The position numbers and the translations under genes were made by a program. The notes beneath the pieces were generated by a model. It saw only the letters and a program-made list of their open reading frames with translations, made no database searches and was not told the DNA's origin. Source: Unio delphinus (Eukaryota > Mollusca > Bivalvia > Unionida > Unionidae). From it: a DNA stretch of 64,000 nucleotides. Every line of letters begins with the position of its first letter. Within the stretch, counting starts at the first letter, position 1. The stretch is from the NCBI GenBank assembly GCA_029339505.1, contig JAQISU010000210.1:13173501-13237500 (forward strand). Direction: 5' to 3'. Of this stretch, positions 1 to 13,078 are shown one piece after another.

Positions 1-1101
1 TGGTGTTCCACAGGGGTCTGTTCTTGGACCTGTTCACTTCATTATATACACATGGCCGCTCTCAAGTGTCTTAGATCATCACCCAGTGTCTCACCAAGTA
101 TACGTTGATGACACCCAAATGTACAAGTCTAGCCACCCAACATAAGTTGATGCTACCATCCACTGAATAGAGAGTAGAGAGGTGCATTTCAGATGTGAAA
201 TTATGGATGATATGTAACAAGCTGCAGATGAATGATGATCGAACTGATCACAACACAAACACTTTCTCAATCACATCCTTTACCTCAGACTGTAAATGTC
301 AGTTACACCGACAATAAATTCTCACAGTCAGTACGAAACATAGGTGTTACTCTAAACAGTGGTCTCACATTGTAACAACATGTCATGAACATATGCAAGA
401 CTACATATCTTGAGCTAAGACGCATCAGTTCCATTCACAGATACAATTCAAAACTAAAACTTGTGTTTTCATTAGTACTTTCAAGACTGGACTATTGTAA
501 TTCAATTCTATCTGGATCGTCACAATATCTACTCCGTAATCTTTGAAGAGTTCAAAGCACAACTGCTCGGATCATCGATCAGAGCACACCTCACCACTGC
601 TCTGTACCCTACACTGACTATCCATTCGATACAGAATCAAACACAAAACTTGTTCTCTATGCTACGTTTTACTGATCGACTCCAGTCCAACATAATTATC
701 CGTCCTCGCCCATGTGTATAAACAAGCAATATACTTACGCTCCTCTTCCGACAATCTTATTCTCCATGTTCACATTATGAAAACAAAGTCATATGGACAA
801 CGTTCTTTTGCATACCAGGACCTGGCAATGTGGAACGAATTGCCATTGAAAATAGACATATATACACAGTGGTCCCTTTCAAGAGTGCTCTAAAATTCGC
901 CTTTTTCGACTTCAGGAACAAACTTAGAGACCTAATATTATTTTATGTCATATGTTTTCAAGATGATTTTTTTTTGTGTGCTAATTTCATAGTTTTTGCT
1001 TTTTGCTTTGTGTTTTCTTGTAGTTTAATTATATCATTATAAATGGAGTAAAGCGCTTAGAGGTTGGAAAGAGAAGGCGCTTTACAAAGACCTCATTCTT
1101 A
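1..1101 (+). pseudogene. LINE (CR1/Jockey-like) reverse transcriptase remnant, 3' part
   Basis: The first bases translate to GVPQGSVLGPVHF, the conserved RT block before the catalytic site, and about 90 bases later to YVDDTQMYK, the Y-x-D-D catalytic motif. Near 820-900 the reading WNELPLKIR...FKSALK matches the usual C-terminal end of CR1/Jockey-type LINE polyproteins. Frames are broken throughout, so this is a dead copy whose 5' part lies outside the window. The last stretch (about 1040-1100), with a short inverted repeat around the words agcgctt and gcgcttt, resembles a CR1-type 3' UTR and leads straight into a (TTA)n tail. Family assignment is by motif recall. Confidence 0.8.
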
Positions 1102-1129
1102 GATTATTATTATTATTATTATTATTAGT

Positions 1130-1194
<65 letters not shown>
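1102..1194. repeat. (TTA)n microsatellite, LINE 3' tail
   Basis: Nearly uninterrupted TTA/ATT triplets follow the LINE 3' UTR directly. Short tandem tails of this kind are typical of CR1-type elements, so it probably marks the insertion end rather than an independent satellite. Confidence 0.85.
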
Positions 1195-1197
<3 letters not shown>

Positions 1198-1221
1198 GCA
1201 AATCGCTTGTTTACATTGCAG

Positions 1222-1376
1222 TGAATAGCACCTCAGTCTCCCAGGGACAGTCAACATTTCCTGTTCAACAAGGAGCTGTCGGTTATGGCTATCACAATGG
1301 TGTCCAGCCACCTCCATATGCCCAGCAGGGAAGTAGCAACCTGGCTTTTCCACCACCACCTCCAGCGAAATACTAG
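1222..1376 (+). CDS. Probable terminal exon of a host gene (proline-rich, PPxY tail)
   Basis: A pyrimidine-rich tract ending in cag (1219-1221) looks like a splice acceptor. It is followed by an open reading, in frame from 1224, to a TAG at 1374-1376. The encoded tail is rich in Q, G, S and P, contains QPPPYAQQG (a PPxY WW-ligand motif) and ends PPPPPAKY. Pro-rich PPxY tails occur in small membrane adaptor proteins such as Shisa-like and CYYR1-like families, but there is too little sequence to choose. The upstream exons would lie left of the window, with the LINE in the intron. Composition is clearly more coding-like than the surroundings. Confidence 0.45.
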
Positions 1377-1440
1377 AAGCAACCATCTCCTTTGGACGTT
1401 TTATTAATTTGTTTTAGGACAGTATTGTGCGATCACATTG

Positions 1441-1443
<3 letters not shown>

Positions 1444-1479
<36 letters not shown>
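1444..1479. repeat. (GA)n microsatellite
   Basis: Uninterrupted GA dinucleotides, about 18 units, in the presumed 3' UTR of the preceding exon. Confidence 0.9.
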
Positions 1480-1482
<3 letters not shown>

Positions 1483-4400
1483 TTTAGTTGCCGATATGTA
1501 TATTGTGCATAAAAAAGAAAACCAGATTTTATTTTTATGCTTGCAAACCTACTAGCTTACTTTAGAATCTTCACTATTATATATTTTTATATACAATATC
1601 TTTATGTTTCAAAATGTATGTATCCATTGTGTATAAATTGGTAAGCATTGCTTACAAATTATTTCCACTAGAAGGAGAATGATTGTTATGACTCCAAATG
1701 GACATAAATAGGTAAGTCCACCAAATCCACCCTATACATCGGAATGAAAAAGTGCTATATGCATATACTTGAAAATGTGGGTATAACCCAATTTATTCTT
1801 TCTAAGTGGCATTCATCATTTAGCTCAAGATCCAATGATTAAACGAATTCTTCCTCACACCAAATACACTCCTTTAAAAGTCGAGTTTTACAGCTATTGG
1901 TATTGTGCAGAATTAATGTTTCTTATTTCAGTCAGTGTCCTTTAATGTTAAATGTTTTCTTAGCCAGATGTTGCATCCACTCTTTCTAGGATGATGGATG
2001 CCATGCAAAACTAACGTCATTGTCGAGACTCAATTTTAAGTATTTTCATTGACATCGAATGCAACCTATATATACAAACCTGGTAAAAACGGATGGCACA
2101 AAATAAACTAGTGTTCTTAATTCGTGTTTCGAATTAGTCTGAAATCGATCCCTGATATCCACAACACGTTCTTCATATGCACAGTCGGAAACAATACGAA
2201 ACTTGTGATGGAAAAAATGATCCAGTGTGCTAACGTTACGCTTCTTTCATTAGTCTAATCCACCTTGGACTTTGACATTGTGACTCTCAAAATCTGACTT
2301 TTCATTACTTTAAGTGAAATCACACCACACAGTTTGATAAATGTAAGAGAACTTGTATCGCATATGGCTGGACGAAACGATGCGATGTGCGTACATAAAG
2401 AAATACAATTATTTGTTAATCTTAATTTTGATATTCTACTGATTTTTAAATATGATTAATACAATTTAACATTTCAAAAAATCTAAATATCATACGATTT
2501 ATGATTTATAAGTATTAATATCTTTTCTATAACGATTTACTTCCTTGTAGCAAATAAATTGTACAGATTTGCCACCAATGTCTTTTGACCATCAAGTACT
2601 TAGTACACAATGTAATTTTCGCCTTCGGACTGATTTAGATGTATTTTCTTCCAACACTCAAAACGATATATTAACTGATCGACATTTAAGTTGTTTATTG
2701 CGTTCATCAATTCGTGACTTAGTGACGTGTATGAGACGCAAAATCTAAATAATTAATATCTTTACTGATGTTTAATGATGTAGCCTCTGTATGCAATGTC
2801 GGACCCTGGTGAGGTGTATACATATTTAAATTAATTTAACTAATTAAATAAACAAAATTGTTCAGCAAATGCTATCAAAATGTCTCTAATGCAATGGGTT
2901 TTTTTTTCTTTTTTTTCAATTACCTCAAAGAAAACACACAGCAATTTTCAACTGCATTAGTTTATTCCACCTATCCAGGGCAAGTAATGGAAGATTATTC
3001 ACTTGTGTTTTCCCTCGAATTGTCTTATTTGTTCCAACATTTAAATTTCCCGTCTCGATTCATTGCGATTGCAAACACTTTATTCCATTAAAGGGACAAA
3101 TGAAACACTGTGCAAGGTACTACTTCCACATGGGGTTAATATTTGAAAATTGTACTGCCATCATATCGTATATTATTGCATCTATAAGCAAAAGTAAGAC
3201 TAGAAAAACAATGTATTGGAACTCATTGGATGTCAGACATTACTGTATATCTTTTTTCTCCCATTACCTTATAGACTGGCATAAAAAGCTTAACAATATG
3301 TGTTAAAAAATACCACGTTCAACATCGCTCTTCTCTAGGAGAACATTTAGCTTTTTGATATCAAATAATGAGACTACTTAACATACGAGGATGAATGATA
3401 TATATCGAGATATCTCTCTGTCTTTACTGACTGCAATCTCATTCAGTGTTTAAATGGCTTTTCTATTGGAATGTCACCAATAAATAGCTTAAGATAGTTT
3501 CTGTATGTTCTGGTTAGGCCATATATATACTGGTTCACGAAGATTCTAGGAGATTCGGATCTGTAATTGGACGTAACCGGTTATGCCCAGAATTGGACAA
3601 TTCAAGTGACACGAACTTACCTTTGCTGGCTTCGGATCTCGTTTTTAATAACTGTAAACTGATATAGCACGAGTTTCAAAATATATCTCATGTGTCTCTT
3701 TGTAGACATTATTACCTCCGACTCAGCGTTATCCTTTTTTTTGTCTCTAAACTCTTCCTTTAATTCTGTTTTCACATAATCGTTTCATATTACATAGCTT
3801 GCAAAACTAATTTGACAAACTCATCTTCTATACAAAGTAAAGATCCCCACACATAAAGAAAGACTTATAAAGTGGTCATAACATACATGTGAATTAAATA
3901 TAAGAATAGAATGATTAATTTGATTGCAAAGATGAGATGGATTGAATCGTACAAGTATAATTTTTTTTATAAAATGTGGATTGAATCACATAAGAAATAT
4001 GTGGATGAAGACCACAAAATTTATTAAGACCGTTACATCTCTGCTAAGTTATAATCCTGGACTTAATGTATTTCTATATTATCTGTCTAGTGTTGGTACT
4101 GTATAGTTTCCCTAACGACCACATGCGGAGAAAGTTCAGTCACAGTACATGCAATAGTAAGTATGTTATGTCAATGTATATTTTACAAACGACAAGAACT
4201 TTACCTCATTCATTCTCCAATCTGAGATAAACGACTTTAGAGCGTCACCGAAGATAAAAATATCTACGACTAACAAAAAAGAAAACGCTTGTGCTTTGAT
4301 AAACTTCGAGATTAATGACCGTATTTCAAATAGTCAGCGTGTAACTAACGTCAACCATAGTGAGATAAAACATTATGTAGCTTGGAAGAGAAACGAACTG

Positions 4401-7400
4401 GCCTTATGTACGTCAATACTTTCACGAGAGAAAGATTGGCAGATTAACTGCTCCGAATAAATTAAATTCAGAAATTATCAAGGGTTATTGCTATCATCTT
4501 TCGTTGATATTTGTTTGATGTTTGGTGTTATTGGAGCTGTACGTAATTTGGATCACAATTAAGTGGCACAGGTTCCACATTTCACATATGTTTTAATTAT
4601 AGACATATGAGTTGAGCGGTCGTTCTTGCCGCGAATTCCGAAGATTATTATGAGAGGTTCAACACGAATAACTTGTTGAAATATTTTCATATTCAAATCA
4701 GCTTGATTAAGTTTGTTTATTGTTGGCATTTATTGTACTTATCAGCAATTAAAAAAACTAAATGTCAACAATAAACACAAAAACAAAATAAAAAAGCAAT
4801 TAGTTATTCAGAAGAAAAGAATTTGAATTGTTGATGTTAAGTTATGGGCTAATAGGAACAAGTCCATTGATTGTTCGGAGTTTCGTCCAAATCATGTTTG
4901 GGGATCATTAATCGGATTGGTGCGTGACTTTGAGGAAAGTCCTACATTCTGAATGGATCACATACTTGTGTCGTTTGTGTCACTCGAGGTGGCGTGATCC
5001 TTTTAAAGTCGGCGATAAATAAATACATTTTTTAATATGCGCATTTGTTTATATCTCTCCGTTTTAAGAATTCGCAAATTGTTGTGATTATTTGTGCGAT
5101 TATCGCAAATCGGTGCAATTGTAATATTGATTCGCCCGAAAACATTATGCAAATAGTAGGGGCAAGAGTTACGTATGAAACTGTCAGTGAGATGCCATGG
5201 TTAACAAGTAATGAATTCAGGTCAACGTCGCGTGAATGTCGGTGAAATAAAATCTTCCCGACAAAGATCTAGTGTTGTACATTTGTGGACTGCAGCGGCA
5301 GTATTTACTATAGCAAACCGGCAATATACACAACTAAATAAATAAGGGTGGACTTAGCAGGTACCGATTATGTTGCCAAGGTGACAAACGTGATGTAGTG
5401 TACTGGCTATTCGTGCTTGGAAACCATCGATCAACTGGGCTATTGGGGCGTAGTTAAAAAAGTTCCCTGTGTTAGTGGAGAGTTCTATTAGTTCTACGCC
5501 GTGAACTATTTGCGGCACGGAAACTAACGAAGGGTCAAAATGCATATGTGCGGTTGATATATTTTAAGAAGGCTGTTTTATCTGTGGTATGGCATTCATT
5601 CGAATAAAACTTAATATAGAATGGACAGGTCGGGATTTCTAATGTACATCTGAAGTTATGTAGAAGTCTTTGTACCTTAAGACTTTAAGCGGGATTCGCT
5701 CCAGGGATTGACAGCCACAAAGTCAAGCAAAGACCACTGGCTTGTAGCAATATATATATATACATATTGTGTGTGTGTGGTTGTGTGTATATACAAATAT
5801 GATTTAAAGCTATTAAAAATACCAATGATATGCTTTATCAAGTGCACTATAATTTATAAACATTTCCTCTTGCTATTAGAAAGAGAAGTGAGATGAACAA
5901 TTTTTTTTTATCATTCTGTTTCTTATTCTCCAGATTCTTCTTCTTATTATTGTTATTATTGGCGGTGGTGGTGATGGTGGAAATGACATGTTAATGTTTT
6001 GTTTATGTTGTTTTCATTTTATTATCCGTCATTAACAATTATTGGAGGTTCTTTATTTTCCTGTTAACTAAGTTGAGTTCATTGCAATTATCCCGTCGCA
6101 TTCGCTTTAGCTTTTAGTTTCCTTAAATCATTTTAAATCATAGACAGAAAACGTTATGCAGTGAATACGATACAAGACATATATTACGTCTTAGTGAGAT
6201 GGCTTCTAGTAGCGAATAGGAAAAGTATATCAGTAAAAAATATAATGTGCAGTATTGAAATAAAATTATTATGTGCTCCAAGAAAAACTAGGTTTGGTTC
6301 CGTACATGTCGAACAATTACATTGAGTAGCATACTAACATATCCTTTGTTTGATTTAAATCTGATAACACCTTGAACTTTACTTAATAATTGACAACGTT
6401 ATATATTTTTTGATATGTAACATATCATTAATAAAGGGATATATCCGGATGTTTATGAAACTTTATAACGTCTTCATAAAGTCGCTGTCACTAAAACAGG
6501 ACATACGTTGTACAAGGGACCAGACTGTACGGTTCTGATCATTGTTTCATTGTACCAAGTTACCTGCATCTATGAACCAGAATAAACCGCTTCAAATGAC
6601 TATTTTGTATCACTGCAGTCTAACTCTATTGGATCCAGCCATATCAACTTTCGGAATGACTATTTTTACGTGGTGCTTTACTTTTTAACCGTCGTGCAAT
6701 CCTGATATTCGTCATAATTTATTGATTTCAATCAAATTGTTTACACGTCCAGATGAATAGGGCGGATATGCAAATAAACACAGACTCGTGCTCATCTTCT
6801 ACACTATAATAACCATAATGAACACGTGGAGAAATACTTGGATCTTTTATACATCAACAAAGGGGTCACTAATAAGTACAATCATTAAGGGCAAGGGATA
6901 TTGATATTGTCAACAATATGTTACATCGTTAGTGCAACTACAATGCCAGCTTGGGGGATGTGGTACAAATGTTCAAAATCAACTTCCTTCACCGATCACT
7001 GTCATCCCACCTCTGTAAAATGTTGATATGTGAGAAAGTTTCCCGTTGGTCGGTAGTTCTTTCCTGTGATCTCCTGGGGTCTTCCGACCTATGTATAGGC
7101 ATTCATGTCATATCCTTTGATACATGCATACAAGGCATTATATGATAACGTAATGACACTTTTTAAGTATTGCATAAACAATACAACAGTGTGATGTTGT
7201 TTTCTAAATGGCAGAAAGAACATCTTTTAAATTAACATTATCACAGAATAAATAATTGTACTTGATGGAACCAATATAGTTTTTTATCATAAAGTGTTTT
7301 TCGTCTATGCTAATACGAAAATTAAGACACATTTATTGGTAGTTACATGTTCTCGCAATATCTAATAAACCCTTCCACATTCATAAACAGCAATAATCCA

Positions 7401-8375
7401 TACATTAAAAGGGTAGAAGACATGAAGGAGCAACATTTCTGGTGTGCTGATTGTTTATGAATAATGTTTCCGAAATAAAAGAAACATAAGGGATATTTGT
7501 AAGGCAACTAACCTCAGATGCTACGAAAATTAACAAGGAATTGCTTTCAATATGTAAAACACCTACGTCAATATCAATTTTTATTGAACAATACTATACA
7601 AAATATATAATAACTATCCCAAAACATACAGTCTACTCCAGGTTGCTATAAATACAACTGTTAAATAATAATATACTTCCAAACGTTTGGTATGCTGCTT
7701 TAAATTCGTGTCCATATTTAGGTACACCGAGTGACTGGGTGTTTTACGGCGCTAAACATTACAAACCAATATCTGCCTGTGCTGAATTCTTAGGTAATTC
7801 TTCCTTCCGTGGTTTGCTACCTGGTTATTCATACAGAACATATATGTATAACTGAATTGCATAAACGTTAAGCACATATAATGCATATACCGCTCCAGAG
7901 GTGCATTTTTAGTGCCTCCGACTCCGATGAGAGAAGGTCGCTAGATTGAAACTCGGCTAAGTTATTACGAAGACTTACAAAATTTGTACTAATAGCTACC
8001 TCGCTTGGCGCTCAACATTACTAGGTTAGTTTTAAGACACGTCGGCTAGTGTCAGGATAATGTGACTGAGTGGGACCTTGTTATACATGTCTGCTGCATG
8101 ATGCGCCATTGATAAACGGACAACTATCTTACAAATCTAAATCACACACCATTCTTACTTCAAATTTATAATTCTTTCTTCTTTACCTTGATTGCTGTAA
8201 CATGACCAATTATCAAAATCTTTAATATGCATTCATAGAGCTCTGAGCTTTATATAATCAATTCGTTATCATCTAAGAATGATCAAAGTATTATACTCCG
8301 ACGTCCCGCACGTTTCCAAGCTGAAGATGTATGTCCTACAAGAAGCTAGTTTGATATCACACTTGTATTCATATT
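1480..8375. other. Gene-poor AT-rich host sequence
   Basis: No convincing gene. Open frames are at most about 80 codons and show no family signature. A 63-codon minus-strand frame at 5354-5545 is the most coding-like piece but is unrecognised. The stretch 7895-8110 has the GC-richer, mixed composition of a dispersed repeat (possibly a molluscan SINE). I know this only as an impression and do not call it. Confidence 0.5.
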
Positions 8376-8624
8376 AGCAGTAGAGAGGGTGAATCCACAT
8401 TGGTTTTATACAGTCCCATTCTCTAAACTAAGGCTTCTTAGAAAAACGTAAATAATAACGTCAATAACAATAACCGAAGCCTCTAACTAACCGAAAGAGT
8501 CAATCTTGGTGTTAGTTAATTTTGTTATTGCTTTTGTCGTCGTATGTTTTTTTTTTTTAATTATTATTATGCGCGAGATGTTTACCCGTTGACACCATAT
8601 AGACGTCACACCCTCTCTGCTGCT
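8376..8624. repeat. Solo Polinton-type terminal module (third element)
   Basis: The stretch starts agcagtagagagggtga and ends with the inverted counterpart caccctctctgctgct, giving a 249-bp unit with about 16-bp terminal inverted repeats. The same end sequences bound the TIR modules of elements 1 (11537-11697) and 2 (38988-39214). The interior is unrelated and AT-rich. About 55 bp further on lies a broken copy of a structural gene from the same element family, so this is read as one end of a decayed third element. Confidence 0.65.
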
Positions 8625-8679
8625 GTAAGTTAAATAAGTAGTATATATCAATACTATGGTATCATAACTTTATACAACT

Positions 8680-9690
8680 AGATTAGCGCGAGAGCGACTA
8701 GAAGCACGAAGGAAAGGCATACCTGTCCGTGATTCTGTCAGACAAACAATACAAGCCTGTCAAGAATCTAAGGTTGAATTGGGAGAACGTTTAGAACAAG
8801 TACTTAGACCTGTCACATTTGTTATTGAGAGAGTTGCAGAAGCTACTGCAGATCCTATTCCATCAGTAAAACAAACAAACATGGCAGAAAGAACTAAGAA
8901 AACAAGAAAACTACATTCGCTGCCTCTCAGCCTCAATCTGTAGATGAAGAAATACTTTAATACATTGGCAAAGTTCGTACTGAAATAGCCCACGTGAAAA
9001 ATAATTTGCACCTAGACCAATTCAATGAAATATGCAATCATTCAGGGTAAATATTATCGAAAAACTTAAAAATACTAAAAACCAGATTTACCAATAAAAC
9101 ATATTAAACGGTATATTCGGAACATGCTTTATTTTTAAACCTGGCAATGAAAATTTAACCAATGATAATCTTATCAAATTGATATATTGCATATATTACA
9201 ACAAAAAAAGAAGCGACATATGATGATTTAATATAGAGAGGTATTGATAATGAAGTGTAAGAACTTTACAATACTGACATAAAAAACTTCAACAAAACAA
9301 TCTTCTTCATATCAATTTCCTCCGCCACAGAATACAAAAGAACAAAAAAAATCTCTTCCACGAATTTATCCACACAATAATAAAATCACAACCTTCTAGA
9401 AAAGGAAATCAATTTGTTTATGGTACGCCTGAGAATGGTGCTATTAGAAGTGGTATTAATACATTAAATACGTAAGGAGGAAATGGATCAGTTACATGCC
9501 CTTTTCCGACATAACACCATTATAAATTAAAATAGGATGAAAATGAGCTGGAAATAACTCACCAGAAATAAGTGATAAAGTCGCTGATATTGTTTGACGA
9601 TTATTTCAATGTGTTATCATGGATACTCACATTTACCGAGAACGTATCGATGTACTAGTGGATAACTATGACAATGACGCATTGTCTGAT
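8680..9690 (+). pseudogene. Decayed homologue of the 349-aa conserved structural gene
   Basis: From about 8680 the sequence reads RLARERLEARRKGIPVRDSV, closely matching the start of the proteins at 18690 (minus) and 47067 (plus). An in-frame stop falls at about 8941. Around 9470-9660 a second homologous block reads GNNSPEIS, then, after a stop, RLF and IMDTHIYRERID, matching the conserved C-terminal domain. The middle is unalignable, as it also is between elements 1 and 2. Divergence is greater than between those two, so this is an older or different lineage. No other gene of the third element was found downstream. Confidence 0.7.
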
Positions 9691-11531
9691 TAGATATATA
9701 GATGTTTCTACATTAGGTACTGTAATTGGTCCCATTTAATAGTCGAATATGGATTTATCCCTCCTCTTTCTGTAATAAAACGTATGTTTTGTTTCCGTGA
9801 CAAGTGATAATGGAGTCAGTTTCATGAAAAGAGGAAGAACACATACATATCCTGTAATCTGTTCCCAAGCTCTCATTTCTTTTATATAAATAGATTGGCA
9901 GGTATGATGAGAAACAGGTAGAGAGTGATAGCAGAGCTACTTAGGTCTCCCGTTCTTGTTTACTACTAAATAGACCAGGGGTTTAGTTACCGTTATAAAT
10001 AGGTTGTTACTAGTGACGCAGTAAAATGTGACTACATTTTCACACGGGTTTTAAATATTGTTATTGTGAAAGTATATTCATAATCTTATTTGTACTTGAA
10101 CGATGCAGTTTGCAAAACGAAAGAAGAATATTAGTGTGTACTTTCCTGCATTGACGTATCATGGAAAGGTGGTGTGTATGTTTTGTAATCAACAGTGTCA
10201 ATACAATTATGCACTTTGCAATAAATCCTCTAACCCTGTAACATACCACACAAGCTTGGTTACGCATAGATTTCGAGTACCAGCATAAACGGTTTACTAT
10301 TGTCTCAACGTATGTAATTATATACAGGTATAATCAATGCAACAAATACCTTAGGAGGCGACATAATACAACTCATACACTTTCATGTATAACCATAAAG
10401 TGTGTGTGGTATGACACAAGACAAAAGTAGTTTAAGTATCAATAGTGTTCATGGATTATATGAGGTCATCGAAATAATCCCTTTTATACTTCAGAGTGGT
10501 GAGTTCCTTTGCTATGACAACTATTAGGACGTAATGCTTACCATCATTCCGTGTTTTAATAAAAGGACTTAAAGCCAGCTGTTATCGCTATAACAAATTG
10601 TGTGTTGTATCAAAATTATTACTAATGGTGAATAGAAGATAAATTGCGGTTAAAGAAATAATGTGATGCAAGTATTTAAACTATTCTGATATAAGGAAAC
10701 ATTCTACTTGTAGCAAAGCAAGTTGTCTCCTCATTTCCATGTGCATTGTTTAAATATGGCAACACTAAATAGTATCTATAAATTGGGTGTAGAACCTGTA
10801 TCTAGAATATCATTACACAGATGTTTCTTTTAAAAGTGTTTGAATAGATACACATGTATCACTGTTTTGTTCATGATTTCGTAATCTCCGTCAGATAGTT
10901 TGAACAAAATTGTCAAATTAACTTTGATCTAGTTGGTATTGAATGGTGATGTGCATAGTGAAAATATAAAACTTATCGTATCTTCATTGTTGCATTTGCA
11001 CCAAGTTTGGGTGAAGTAATTACGTATCCACAACATGAGTAATTAAATAATTTTGCTTGGGTGGCCTCGCGATCTGAAGCTCTCTGTTTTACATATCACT
11101 GCCTGTTACGGATCTATGTACAATCTTTTAAAGTATAATATTTCTTTTTATACACAACTAATGTTGGTTTATGACATTAATATTTGACATTCTGTAACTC
11201 AGTGTCTGGCTAGCACTATCGTAAAGTACATGTACAGTTCATTGCAAAATTATTATTCATAAATCAATGACGATCGTTAATGACAAATCAAAAACTATGT
11301 CGTTTGTCGCGCTTTATTTAATTGGAGGTCATAGGAACATACCATGGTTATACATAGTATATGTGTTCTCTGGGTATATCGAGCACCCACTGGTTGGTGA
11401 TTATTTAGCTACTTTTTGAAGGATTATAAAAGTGTCTTGCATTTCATTTCAATTATATAATTTGAAAGTTTTAAGATTTTCTAGTGAAGCAGTTTCTGTT
11501 TTGTTTAAAGCGTTTATTGAGCCTACTGATT
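9691..11531. other. Host sequence between the remnant and element 1
   Basis: No gene supported. Overlapping short frames at 10061-10288 on both strands show no signature. Confidence 0.5.
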
Positions 11532-11536
11532 TTATT

Positions 11537-11758
11537 AGCAGCAGAGGGGGCGAATCAGACAACTTTTTTTTGTTTTTATTTTTGATTATACCCCCTCCAA
11601 AATAACACTGGACCCTTCTCGCGAAAAAATAAGTCTCTGACCCTTGTCTGAAAACATTCGCGTCGCAACGTCGTTGTCACTCACCCCCTCTGCTGCTAGA
11701 ACTTTCAGTTGGGGTTAACCGAATATTTGATCCAGTCCGATACGATATCGTGTTCGAG
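11537..11758. repeat. Element 1 left terminal inverted repeat
   Basis: It matches 27725-27946 in inverted orientation over 222 bp with no mismatch seen. The outer 161 bp (11537-11697) is itself bounded by inverted ends (agcagcagaggggg and ccccctctgctgct). The inner end carries a copy of the last codons of the packaging ATPase, whose gene ends inside the right TIR. Confidence 0.93.
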
Positions 11759-11782
11759 ACCTTGTCTGGGGGACGAAAATCA

Positions 11783-13078
11783 CTACGATTTCACAAACAG
11801 ACTAATCGCTAACACCTCATCTTGTAAATCAATCAGATTATTGGACTGGTCAGTGAGTTTGAAATTAATTGTGGTTAATGAATTATTATGACATCGCATA
11901 TAGACTGGATTAGTTGGATCCTCAATAATTAGAAACCCTGGAGGAGCTGTTGGTGCAAATGAATACAAAATATATCCTTGCTGAGCTTGATTTGATCGTT
12001 CTAAATTTATTTGATAGCTTCCTTCGATCACATCACACACTAAATTGATTGCTATCACCGATGAAATATTCACATTGAACGGAGCAATATGCCTGCCACC
12101 ACCATCTGGGTCATTATTATGTTTGAGGATAGTTGTTTGTGGTTGTGATGGTGTTTTTTTCCACGTATCATGGATTTTTTTGAAACCTTCATCGATGGCA
12201 TCATCGAGAGATTTTTGTAGTTCTGAGATATTATATCCTGGAAGTTTGAATGTTGGAATATCTCCTATGCGGATCCTATATTCTATTGCAAATAAATCTC
12301 TTGTTTTAGGACTACTGTCACCTAATACTTCTTGAATAATTTGTGAATGAAATGTTTCCATGTCATTGATGATTTTGTTACATGTTTCTACGACACTGAT
12401 AAATTCATCTCGGGTGAGAGTGCCGGATCTAAGAGATATAAACAACAACGAAATATCGTTATTGAAAGCTGTGAAATTTTCAGTGATTTTATCCCGGTTA
12501 GCAAGATGATGAATAAGTCGTACTCTTTCATCATATTCTACTCTAATGAAAAAATATGACTTATCATAATCTTTATAACTCCTTACTGGATTATCAGATT
12601 TTGTCCTGTCTGTGATATAATCGGTTTTTTGTGGTTCTGGTAATTTAACGGTTTTTCCTCCGGGTGGTAATTCAGGCCATCCTAGTACTGTTCTTATTGA
12701 GCTTTGATAGATATCTACGACATAACCCTCTGTGCTTATTTCAATGGCAGATGATAGTGTCGGCACATGAACTGTTATAGCTATTTTTGATTCTTTTCCA
12801 GTAATCGATTTTATTCTACGCGCGAATTCATCATTGATTTGTTCAATTTGATATGATCCGGTTGGTATGGAAACAACGTTCCAGTCTGGGGTACCGTCGG
12901 GTTTATTCTTATTTGCAAATACCAGTGAATTATTCGGTTGTTGACCACCAAATGGTTTTGACCTAATATTTGGCCAACTATGGTATACTCGTAATTTTGC
13001 TAGCGCGATTTCCTTCACTGGGACCGGAGAGGGGAAATTCACACTGAATTCTGGATTCGTTGAGGTTATTGAGATCAT
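11783..13078 (-). CDS. Candidate minor capsid (penton-like) protein
   Basis: This 431-aa protein is conserved in element 2 (53227-54499). I chose the ATG at 13078 because element 2 has an ATG at the same codon. The N-terminal ~150 residues contain EIALAKLRVYHSWPNI, a GSYQIEQIN segment and RTVLGWP. The C-terminal ~110 residues end FKLTDQSNNLIDL...ISLFVKS. The middle ~150 residues barely align between copies. From memory, proteins with this N- and C-terminal signature accompany capsid genes in many invertebrate Polintons; a minor capsid or vertex role is my inference. It lies in the virion block, next to the left TIR. The first ~100 bp of the gene overlap the end of the next gene in another frame. 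Confidence 0.6.
   Translation of the reverse strand: MISITSTNPEFSVNFPSPVPVKEIALAKLRVYHSWPNIRSKPFGGQQPNNSLVFANKNKPDGTPDWNVVSIPTGSYQIEQINDEFARRIKSITGKESKIAITVHVPTLSSAIEISTEGYVVDIYQSSIRTVLGWPELPPGGKTVKLPEPQKTDYITDRTKSDNPVRSYKDYDKSYFFIRVEYDERVRLIHHLANRDKITENFTAFNNDISLLFISLRSGTLTRDEFISVVETCNKIINDMETFHSQIIQEVLGDSSPKTRDLFAIEYRIRIGDIPTFKLPGYNISELQKSLDDAIDEGFKKIHDTWKKTPSQPQTTILKHNNDPDGGGRHIAPFNVNISSVIAINLVCDVIEGSYQINLERSNQAQQGYILYSFAPTAPPGFLIIEDPTNPVYMRCHNNSLTTINFKLTDQSNNLIDLQDEVLAISLFVKS

Noticed and set aside
5354..5545. 63-codon minus-strand frame with coding-like composition
   Set aside because: No recognised family, an upstream stop five codons before the ATG, and no clear splice sites; insufficient to call an exon.
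7895..8110. Possible molluscan SINE
   Set aside because: Composition and some phrases felt familiar, but I cannot delimit ends or confirm a family without a repeat library.
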